DNA from: Gemmatimonadota bacterium
GTDB lineage: Bacteria; Latescibacterota; UBA2968
DNA: 10,746 nucleotides
Direction: 5' to 3'
Assembly: GCA_002714465.1 (NCBI GenBank)
Contig: PAXL01000048.1
Location: 96,073-106,818, forward strand
Every line of letters begins with the position of its first letter. Within the stretch, counting starts at the first letter, position 1. The notes under the pieces are model-generated. The model saw only the letters and a program-made list of their open reading frames with translations. It was not told where the DNA came from and ran no database searches. Below are positions 1 through 5,829 of the stretch, one piece after another. The position numbers were made by a program, and so were the translations under genes.

Positions 1-268
1 CGTCTAGACGACCACTGCTATGGCTGCACTGCAGGAGCCGGAAGCAGTTGCGGAGGTGAACTGGTGTAAGTGGTAGGACTGACCGGACTGAGTCGGATGA
101 CAGAAACTGATGTGACGCATTGTGATCCGTGTTCAGGCTACTTCTATGCCCGCTTCTTCGAGTCATACGACGTAAGTGGTCTATCTCTAAGCCCGAACGC
201 AGATCCTCAGCGCCCGGAAGAAGACCGCTAAGTCGCACTTTGTTGTGCCTACGAACAGGAGCTGCCTC
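1..268. other. Left-edge stretch with no supported gene
   Basis: I see no convincing gene here. Minus-strand frames downstream of arsC are broken by frequent stops, and the plus-strand open frame starting at 129 runs antisense to arsC and looks like a shadow. Plus-strand frame 1 reads open from the window edge to a TAA at 67-69. It gives 22 residues rich in Cys and Gly, which could be the tail of a gene lying mostly outside the window, but this is too short to judge. No rho-independent terminator for arsC was found. Confidence 0.4.
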
Positions 269-685
269 TCAAGACGCTGAGGTGAGGTATTCCTCGATAG
301 CGGACTTTATCTCGTCACGGACACGTCTGAAGACGACCATTCGTTCCTCGTCGCTGCCCTCGGCGTCCGCCGGGTCGTCGAAGCTCCAGTTGATCACAGC
401 CGTTTTGCCCGGAAAGATTGGGCAACTTCCCTGTGCTCGGTCGCAGGCTGTGATCACCTCATCCAGAGGCTCATCAGCATACTGATCAATGTCGTCCGAG
501 CTGTGTCGGCTGATATCTAGACCTACTTCATCCATTACCTTAATCGCCAGCGGTTTGATGGGGGAGGGGCACGTACCCGCGCTGAAGATAGTGTATTCCT
601 CGCCATTCAGAGCTCGAAGCCACCCTTCTGCTATCTGGCTACGACAGGAGTTACCTGTGCACAGGAACAGAACTCTTTTCCTCAT
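269..685 (-). CDS. arsC: Arsenate reductase, thioredoxin-coupled LMW-phosphatase type
   Basis: Reduces arsenate to arsenite in the cytoplasm, passing oxidation through a cysteine relay to thioredoxin. The 138-residue protein has the usual length of the pI258-type ArsC family. Near the N-terminus is the phosphatase-like P-loop CTGNSCRSQ, with nucleophile Cys9 and phosphate-binding Arg15. The two relay cysteines are Cys81 and Cys88 in ACDRAQGSCP, and the general-acid region is FDDPAD near residue 103. The C-terminal RVRDEIK helix is also typical. The open frame extends further upstream, but the ATG at 685 starts directly at the conserved fold and has GGGAG about 9 nt before it, so I chose it. 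No arsR, arsB or acr3 gene is adjacent, so the gene appears solitary. An ordinary LMW tyrosine phosphatase is unlikely given the Cys81/Cys88 pair. Confidence 0.93.
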   Translation of the reverse strand: MRKRVLFLCTGNSCRSQIAEGWLRALNGEEYTIFSAGTCPSPIKPLAIKVMDEVGLDISRHSSDDIDQYADEPLDEVITACDRAQGSCPIFPGKTAVINWSFDDPADAEGSDEERMVVFRRVRDEIKSAIEEYLTSAS

Positions 686-1201
686 CACACCACTCTCCCG
701 GTCTGATTCGTATGGTTGCTGGAAGCAGCCACCATTGCTCGTCGCACGCTTGTAAGCGAAGAGCGAAATCTGGCGCATTGCTGACGGCTGAAATGTAGAA
801 CGCTTCCGGCATAGCCGACCAAGGGTTGATTGGTAATATCTGTAGACATCGGCATTTAAGGCGGGCAGGTTTCTTCCACGGACGCGGACTTGCGAGGCAG
901 AACCACAGAGAAGCAGTACCAGGTGGACGACTTGTTGGATCAAAGGCAGCAAAAAAGGGGATAGGCATCTGACGCCCGTCCCCGGTCTTCTTTTTGTGTC
1001 TCCTCTTTGCTCAGGTAGGCTTGGGCGACGCGCTACATATCGTCAAGTTATCTGATCTTTTCTTGAGGGGCTTGGCTATCGGCACTGGATCTTCAGTTGT
1101 GACAGCTCTTTTGCCTTGTCCATCGCCTGAGCCGGGTGTCCGAATCTGGCGAAAAGCTAGCTCAGCATTCGCTGGTTCGTGTGCACTTCGGCAACGGCTC
1201 A
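686..1201. other. 515-bp stretch without a supported gene
   Basis: The stretch lies between the aminotransferase stop and the arsC start. Several overlapping open frames exist on both strands, but none gives a recognisable protein or has a good ribosome binding site. A 63-codon minus-strand frame opens with a GTG overlapping the aminotransferase TAG by one base (1200-1202). It is Arg/Lys/Pro-rich without a recognisable motif, so I do not call it. The region holds a minus-strand terminator (951-983) and an imperfect dyad with 8-bp arms and one mismatch about 25-50 bp upstream of the arsC start (around 712-733), which could be an operator. Confidence 0.5.
951..983 (-). terminator. Rho-independent terminator downstream of the aminotransferase gene
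   Basis: Read on the minus strand, GGGGA pairs perfectly with TCCCC. After single unpaired bases, an inner GGGC/GCCT stem (one G-U) encloses a 7-nt loop. Six T residues follow at once (951-956 on the plus strand are A). It lies about 220 bp beyond the DegT-family gene and before arsC, so it most likely ends the aminotransferase transcript and separates it from arsC. Confidence 0.75.
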
Positions 1202-2449
1202 CTAGCTCCTGAAGGCAGCCTGGACCTTACGGATTGCCTGAATAATATCGTCGATGTCTTCACGGCTACCGAGAAGCATGGACTGGTAGAACCAGAAGCT
1301 GTGGGCACAGACGTGCTCGATATTCGGACAATCGTTGCGTCGCACCTTGTCCGGGTACCGGTCAAGGATTGTTTTAAGGGCTCCCTCGTCAGTCAAGGGG
1401 CGCTGGTATCCAGGTGTGCACGATATACCTTCGGCACGGAGGGCTGCAAGAAATTCATCTCGTGTCCGTCCTCCAAACGCCTCGGGGTCATATAGGGACA
1501 TGTAGAGATGATACCCGTGTTGTGTGACCCAAGGGCGCCAGCCAGGCGGCGTTATCCCGTCGATTGTCTCGAGGGCGTTGGAAAGGTACGCGGCGTTGTC
1601 GTTCCGTTGCTTGGTTTGGTCCTCAAGAGTCGGGAGACGCATTAGTAGGATCGCTGCGAGGTACTCCGAGGTTCGGTAGTTCCAGCCCAGACGAGGATAT
1701 TCCCATCTCTCACCGCCTGGCCGACGCCCGACGTCCTTAAAGGCGTAGGCGCGATCCCTGATGTCGATGTCGTTGGTGACGATGCAGCCCCCTTCACCTG
1801 AGGTCAGGTTCTTGCTGGACTGGAAGCTGAAAGCTCCGACATCGCCGAGCGAACCGACCTTCTTTCCGTTCACTTCGGCCCCGTGTGCCTGCGCGCAGTC
1901 TTCGACGACGACGAGGTCGTGACGCTTGGCGATCTCGTTGATTGAGTCCATGTCTGCCGGATGTCCACCCAAGTGGACCGGAAGGATCCCGACCGTTCGT
2001 TCCGTGATGGCTGCTTCGATCGCCTCAGGCAGGATTGTGAAGCTCACGGGATCAATGTCGACCAGTGAGAGAGAGCAACGAACCGAGAGGGCCGCGCTTG
2101 CCGTCGCTATAAATGTGTAGTTCGGGATGATGACCTCGCCGCCTTCGCCGATCCCGTCAAGGTCGAGTGCGCCGGCAATCGCAGCTGAGATCGCATCAGT
2201 GCCGTGCGGCATGATGATCCCGTAGCGACCATCGCAGTAGGCGGCGAAGGAGGCTCCAAATGCTTCGCCCTGGGTCGCTGGAAGGCCTTCGCTGCGGCTG
2301 AGGTAAACGTCTCGAAGGGCGGGCTCAAGCTCACGTTCCCAGTCTGCCTCTTGGTTATTCGGCCACTCCGGCCAAGGGTTCTTTTCGGTGTTGCGTACAG
2401 GGCTTCCGCCCTCGATGGCCAGCTTGTCGATATTTGTCGTTGAACTCAT
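1202..2449 (-). CDS. DegT/DnrJ/EryC1/StrS family PLP-dependent aminotransferase
   Basis: A 415-residue fold-type I PLP enzyme of the family that transaminates keto-sugars, inososes and similar substrates using Glu or Gln as amino donor. The PLP-Schiff-base lysine is Lys213 in the conserved SFQSSKNLTSGEGG motif. Asp184 in VVEDCAQAHGA pairs with the pyridine nitrogen, and HGTDAISAA near residue 82 is the usual phosphate/substrate segment. The N-terminal LAIEGGSPVR resembles the start of StsC/AHBA-synthase-like members rather than ArnB types. That is a resemblance, not a substrate assignment. Length and motifs are complete. The ATG at 2449 has no obvious Shine-Dalgarno sequence, but no better start is visible. 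It is divergent from the C45 gene and stands alone, without nearby nucleotide-sugar or cyclitol genes to indicate a pathway. Confidence 0.92.
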   Translation of the reverse strand: MSSTTNIDKLAIEGGSPVRNTEKNPWPEWPNNQEADWERELEPALRDVYLSRSEGLPATQGEAFGASFAAYCDGRYGIIMPHGTDAISAAIAGALDLDGIGEGGEVIIPNYTFIATASAALSVRCSLSLVDIDPVSFTILPEAIEAAITERTVGILPVHLGGHPADMDSINEIAKRHDLVVVEDCAQAHGAEVNGKKVGSLGDVGAFSFQSSKNLTSGEGGCIVTNDIDIRDRAYAFKDVGRRPGGERWEYPRLGWNYRTSEYLAAILLMRLPTLEDQTKQRNDNAAYLSNALETIDGITPPGWRPWVTQHGYHLYMSLYDPEAFGGRTRDEFLAALRAEGISCTPGYQRPLTDEGALKTILDRYPDKVRRNDCPNIEHVCAHSFWFYQSMLLGSREDIDDIIQAIRKVQAAFRS

Positions 2450-2723
2450 AGTTATTCAGAATTGGGATTAAGAGGGCTCCAAGGCTGTTCCAAGCCGTAG
2501 AGTAAGCATCTCCCTAAAACCAGTCAAGATGGCGGCAATCCCACTCGCACTTGATTCGATCCATCTTTTTGGCAGCGATCTTGCATTATTATTCTCATAA
2601 TTTGGGACTGTTCATTCGTTCTGTTTGTAACTTATTAAATATGAATTGGTTAGCGTTTTTCTTCTTTGATCAGTCACGGGGCCGGGAGAAGGATCTAGTC
2701 TGTTTGCCGGATCATCTTTCCTC
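2450..2723. promoter_or_regulatory. Divergent intergenic region between aminotransferase and C45 genes
   Basis: This 274-bp gap separates two divergently transcribed genes, so both promoters should lie here. The part from about 2575 to 2665 is clearly richer in A and T than the flanking genes, with segments such as TTATTAAATATG. I could not pick a convincing -35/-10 pair on either strand. A purine-rich GGGAGAAGGA (2684-2693) lies about 30 nt before the GTG start of the C45 gene, too far away to serve it. No RNA gene was recognised. Confidence 0.45.
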
Positions 2724-3749
2724 GTGATCGAGCCGAAAGTCTTTGCTGGATCGGCCTTCGAGGTCGGTTTCGAGCGATCGCGAGGGCTGGGTCCGCTTCC
2801 GATGCCGAAGGTGGAAGAGGCGGATATTGCGTTCGCCAGGGCCTGTCAACAAGCTGTCGCCGACCTGTGTCCTCCGCTGATCGATCTGTATGCGGGCTTC
2901 CTTGAAGGCGGTGGTTGGGACGAAGAGACCTTTCTCGTCTACTACTTCGCCCGCAGGCAGGGCATGCTTCGTGGGTGCACGAATCTGGCCGTACTCCCTG
3001 TAGCCACACTTGAGGGTGAAACGCTCATCGGTCGAAACTACGACTGGGCCTATTCGGATCTTGAGTTCTGCGAGTCACGAGCTATCGTCGTCGAGGGCAG
3101 GTTGCCTTTCGTTTCCTATACGCACCACTGGATTGGGCATCCGGACTGTTTGAATCAAGCCGGGCTGTTCGTAGCGATCTCATCGCTTCCGGCATACGTG
3201 GCCGATCGACCCGGCATCCAGTGGAACCTGCTCGTCGATGCAATTGCCATGACCTGCCGGACCGTCCAGGAGGCTGTTGAGTTGTTGAGCAGCGTCGAGC
3301 ACCTCCGCGCGATGACGTATTTGCTGGCTGATGCTAGCGACGCAGCGGCAGTGGACGTCACAGCAGAGGGTGTCGTGGTTCGAGAGCCGGAAGACGGTAT
3401 TGTGATCGCAACCAATCACCTTGTTGGTTCCTCTGATGGGACCGACCGAACGAAACATTCGGTCGCCCGTTATGACAGGGCGCGCGAGCGTCTTCTCGAG
3501 TGTACACCGGACATCGAGGAGGACGACATTAAAGGAGTCCTGACAGATCCGGTTTGCACCATACGGGACGGAAAACGATTTCTGCACGAACTGGACCATG
3601 TCCCTCTGGCAGCTAAGGAAGACTGGGGCACGATCTGGTCGACGATCGGCAGGCCACTTCAGGGACGTCTCGAGATCGCGGAAGGGCATCCGCTGGATGT
3701 CGAATATGTCCGAGTAAACTGGGACCCGACTCAAACGACAAAAGTATGA
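2724..3749 (+). CDS. C45-family (AAT-like) Ntn acyltransferase/hydrolase
   Basis: A 341-residue member of the peptidase C45 / acyl-CoA:6-aminopenicillanate acyltransferase-like family. Known members are made as proenzymes that cut themselves to expose an N-terminal nucleophile Cys, then hydrolyse or transfer amide-linked acyl groups. The predicted nucleophile is Cys85 in MLRGCTNLAV, so cleavage would fall between Gly84 and Cys85. Supporting segments are LIGRNYDW (101-108), NQAGLFVAISSLP (144-156) and IATNHLV (228-234), with the family's Asp and Asn-His. The N-terminal VFAGSAFEVGFERSRG matches the usual G-x-x-x-E-x-G opening. The GTG start at 2724 has no good ribosome binding site. The frame is open back to 2670, where GGGAGAAGGA precedes a CTG at 2700, so the true start is uncertain. 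No signal peptide is seen. The stop overlaps the next start (ATGA). The substrate is unknown. Confidence 0.85.
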   Translation: MIEPKVFAGSAFEVGFERSRGLGPLPMPKVEEADIAFARACQQAVADLCPPLIDLYAGFLEGGGWDEETFLVYYFARRQGMLRGCTNLAVLPVATLEGETLIGRNYDWAYSDLEFCESRAIVVEGRLPFVSYTHHWIGHPDCLNQAGLFVAISSLPAYVADRPGIQWNLLVDAIAMTCRTVQEAVELLSSVEHLRAMTYLLADASDAAAVDVTAEGVVVREPEDGIVIATNHLVGSSDGTDRTKHSVARYDRARERLLECTPDIEEDDIKGVLTDPVCTIRDGKRFLHELDHVPLAAKEDWGTIWSTIGRPLQGRLEIAEGHPLDVEYVRVNWDPTQTTKV

Positions 3750-4876
3750 AACGACTCACATTGACATTTCTGGCGCTGATGCTCGGCGGGCTCGTTGCTC
3801 CGGTCGATGCCCAGTTTCGCCGCGACACCACGCGTGTCAATGATCAGGAGTTCCTCAGACTTCTCAAGCAGGCGGACGAGCACAACGAGGAACAGCAGCT
3901 TCGCGCTCAGAGGACGCACAACTCGCGTATTCTGATGCGTCTTGCCGACGACGAGGACCCGGGTGTCCGGTTTCGGGTGGCGTTCAATCCTTATACGCCG
4001 GCGGAGACGTTGCGTCATCTGGCCGGCGACCCGAACCCGACTGTTCGGTGGGGTGTCGCCAGGAACGACCGGTTGCTGTTCGAGATCGACACGTCTTTTG
4101 TTGCGGATCTGGACCAGGCCGGCAACCTCATTGAGCTGAGCCGCTTGTTCGGTCGCGCCGGGATCACGCTTGGTCGTGATGGCCTGGTGAGCGTAGACAT
4201 TCCCTCGAAGCAGTGGTCTCTGCGAGACGGGTTCCACAGCTTCGAGATCAAACGTAGCCGCTTGGGTTTGTTTGTCTACTCAGAGCAGATCCCCCGGGAA
4301 GCGCGTGCAGACCTCTCAAAGGACTATTCCGAGGTCGTGCGTGTCGGTCTCGCGAGCAACCCAAACATGACTCCGGACATCATGGGCGAGATTTACAACG
4401 ATGTGTCTCCTACAGTCCGGAAGTATGTGGGTGCGAATGAAAACACTGATGAAACGACACTGGAAATCCTTTCGAAGGATGTGGAGTATGCAGTCAGGCT
4501 GAACGTCGCCGGAAACGCCTCGACACCACTGCACGTGCTTGAAAGGCTCGCCATCGATCTGGATGATGGCATCCGTATAGAGGTCTGCAAGAATGCGAGC
4601 TCCTCACCGTCCCTTCTACTCGGGATGATCTTCGACAACAACATCGAAGTCCGCGCCGCCGCCGCCGCACACCGATCAATGCCGTCTCCGGGCCTGCTCA
4701 AGCTCGCTCAAGACGACGATCTCGGCGTGCGCCAAGCTGTTGTCGACAATCCGAACACTTTGCCCGATGCCCTAAGAAGACTATCCTTTGATCAGGATGA
4801 TGATGTCAAGGGACAGGCCCGAACGCGCCTCGCTATGATCCTGAAGGACCAGATCGAAGAGGATCGCGAACGATAG
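3746..4876 (+). CDS. Exported LRV/HEAT-like repeat protein
   Basis: A 376-residue protein of unknown function. Residues 1-22 form a classical signal peptide: Lys-Arg, a hydrophobic core, then VDA before Gln23. The mature protein should therefore be periplasmic or secreted. It is built of helical repeats with a strict 26-residue period starting near residues 74, 100, 198, 224, 250, 276, 302, 328 and 354. The pattern is VRxxVAxNxxTPxxxLxxLAxDxD, which resembles the leucine-rich repeat variant (LRV) and HEAT families. A non-repeat segment (about 126-197) splits the array into a pair of repeats and a main block. Such solenoids normally bind other proteins, so a scaffold role is inferred. The ATG overlaps the stop of the C45 gene (ATGA) and lacks a clear ribosome binding site, so translational coupling is likely. 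No iron-sulphur cysteine cluster, as in the Azotobacter LRV protein, is present. Confidence 0.82.
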   Translation: MKRLTLTFLALMLGGLVAPVDAQFRRDTTRVNDQEFLRLLKQADEHNEEQQLRAQRTHNSRILMRLADDEDPGVRFRVAFNPYTPAETLRHLAGDPNPTVRWGVARNDRLLFEIDTSFVADLDQAGNLIELSRLFGRAGITLGRDGLVSVDIPSKQWSLRDGFHSFEIKRSRLGLFVYSEQIPREARADLSKDYSEVVRVGLASNPNMTPDIMGEIYNDVSPTVRKYVGANENTDETTLEILSKDVEYAVRLNVAGNASTPLHVLERLAIDLDDGIRIEVCKNASSSPSLLLGMIFDNNIEVRAAAAAHRSMPSPGLLKLAQDDDLGVRQAVVDNPNTLPDALRRLSFDQDDDVKGQARTRLAMILKDQIEEDRER

Positions 4877-4909
4877 TCGAAGCCGAAGGCCAGCAGAACG
4901 GAGGATCTC

Positions 4910-5689
4910 GTGAGCGACATATTACTTGTGGACGGGAATCCGGATCACGTCCGCCCTCTCGAAGGGTTGTTCAAATACCGCGTTAAAAACGGGCTCGAGG
5001 TAGTCTCGGATTGCGTGTCCGCTTTACGTCGTATCTGCGAGTGCCCACCTGACGTGGTCATGATCAACGCCCTCCTGTTCGCCAGCGAGGATTTTGGTTT
5101 TCCAAGGGCCATTGCCGAAGATCCGGGCCGTGTCGGGATCAAGGTGATCGTACTGTTCTCGGGGCACTTGGACGAGATTCGTAAACGATCGGATAAGCAA
5201 TTCGGTGCGACCATCCTTGAGCTGCCTACGACCACCGATGAACTGAACGAGACGTTATGCAGGGCTTCAGGTCTACGACTACGGACATCCGGTGTTCAGG
5301 CTGTATCTTGGGAAAAACTCGCGACGCAAAAGACTGGCCCGAAGCGGACCAATCCAGAGCTCCAACCCGTATCGCGGGAGGAGGTTGAGGCACCAGGGAA
5401 CGATAATAAGGCCGCAGTCAGGCCGGTGAACTGGGCAATCGCTAGTGCACAGGATGCCTCGCCACGAGCACCATCGAAACGCAAAAATACCGCCGCCAAG
5501 GGTCGGCGGCCCACCGAACCGCCACAAAAGGCGGCCAAGTTCCAGTCAGATGGTTCTTCTGGCTTCAGATCGATCGTGGACACTGCTGATCGGGTCGAAT
5601 CCAAAGAAGATGCTGGGCCAGAGGCCTTCCAGGCTTCAAGCTTTCGAAACCTGTCGGAGGTGGATCCGCGTAACGTGAAAAACCGCTAG
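4910..5689 (+). CDS. Degenerate receiver-domain protein with disordered tail
   Basis: The first ~118 of 259 residues fit a CheY-like receiver fold: ILLVDGNP as strand 1, DVVMINALL as strand 3, VIVLFSGH as strand 4 and ILELPTTTDEL as strand 5. The phosphorylation chemistry is lost. The acceptor Asp position is Asn53, the second acidic residue is Gly9, and the conserved Lys of the KP motif is Leu105; Pro106 remains. It therefore probably cannot be phosphorylated in the usual way. Residues ~125-259 are rich in Pro, Lys, Ala, Ser and charged residues, look disordered, and carry no recognised output domain. The GTG start is supported by GGAGG 6 nt upstream. It lies 33 bp after the repeat-protein gene, the last of the three-gene run before a terminator. 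A phosphorylation-independent adaptor role is inferred. Confidence 0.75.
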   Translation: MSDILLVDGNPDHVRPLEGLFKYRVKNGLEVVSDCVSALRRICECPPDVVMINALLFASEDFGFPRAIAEDPGRVGIKVIVLFSGHLDEIRKRSDKQFGATILELPTTTDELNETLCRASGLRLRTSGVQAVSWEKLATQKTGPKRTNPELQPVSREEVEAPGNDNKAAVRPVNWAIASAQDASPRAPSKRKNTAAKGRRPTEPPQKAAKFQSDGSSGFRSIVDTADRVESKEDAGPEAFQASSFRNLSEVDPRNVKNR

Positions 5690-5710
5690 GTCAGCATCTC
5701 CTGAAAGCCT

Positions 5711-5750
5711 AAGGTGTCCAGTGGAAAAATTGCTGGGCACCTTTTTTATT
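5711..5750 (+). terminator. Rho-independent terminator after the pseudo-receiver gene
   Basis: A 10-bp stem pairs AGGTGTCCAG (5712-5721) with CTGGGCACCT (5733-5742), with one T-G pair and an 11-nt A-rich loop. A run of T residues follows (5742-5747). It closes the C45/LRV/pseudo-receiver transcript and separates it from the dehydrogenase unit. Confidence 0.88.
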
Positions 5751-5780
5751 CGTAAATTTCAGAGCTTGAATAGGATCTGG

Positions 5781-5804
5781 AGAATCACTTATCCGAGTGA
5801 TTCT
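5781..5804. promoter_or_regulatory. Perfect palindrome (operator candidate) upstream of the dehydrogenase
   Basis: AGAATCACT (5781-5789) and AGTGATTCT (5796-5804) form a perfect 9-bp inverted repeat with a 6-bp spacer. It lies 26 bp before the preferred ATG at 5830. A weak promoter-like pair (TTATTC near 5747, TAGGAT at 5771-5776, 18-bp spacing) would start transcription at about the palindrome, where a bound repressor would block it. No T-run follows, so it is not a terminator. The sequence does not match an operator I recognise; a GntR- or LldR-type regulator is a guess from the gene it precedes. Confidence 0.6.
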
Positions 5805-5829
5805 GAGGGGATCGTGGACTGGAGAAATG

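Noticed and set aside
129..485. 118-codon plus-strand open frame
   Set aside because: It lies mostly antisense to the well-supported arsC and its translation shows no family features.
686..952. 89-residue N-terminal extension of the arsC frame
   Set aside because: The family begins at the MRKRVLFLCTGNS segment, where an ATG with a good ribosome binding site lies at 685. The extension has no conserved features.
1011..1202. 63-codon minus-strand frame whose GTG overlaps the aminotransferase stop
   Set aside because: The overlap looks like translational coupling, but the peptide has no recognisable motif and no ribosome binding site was found.
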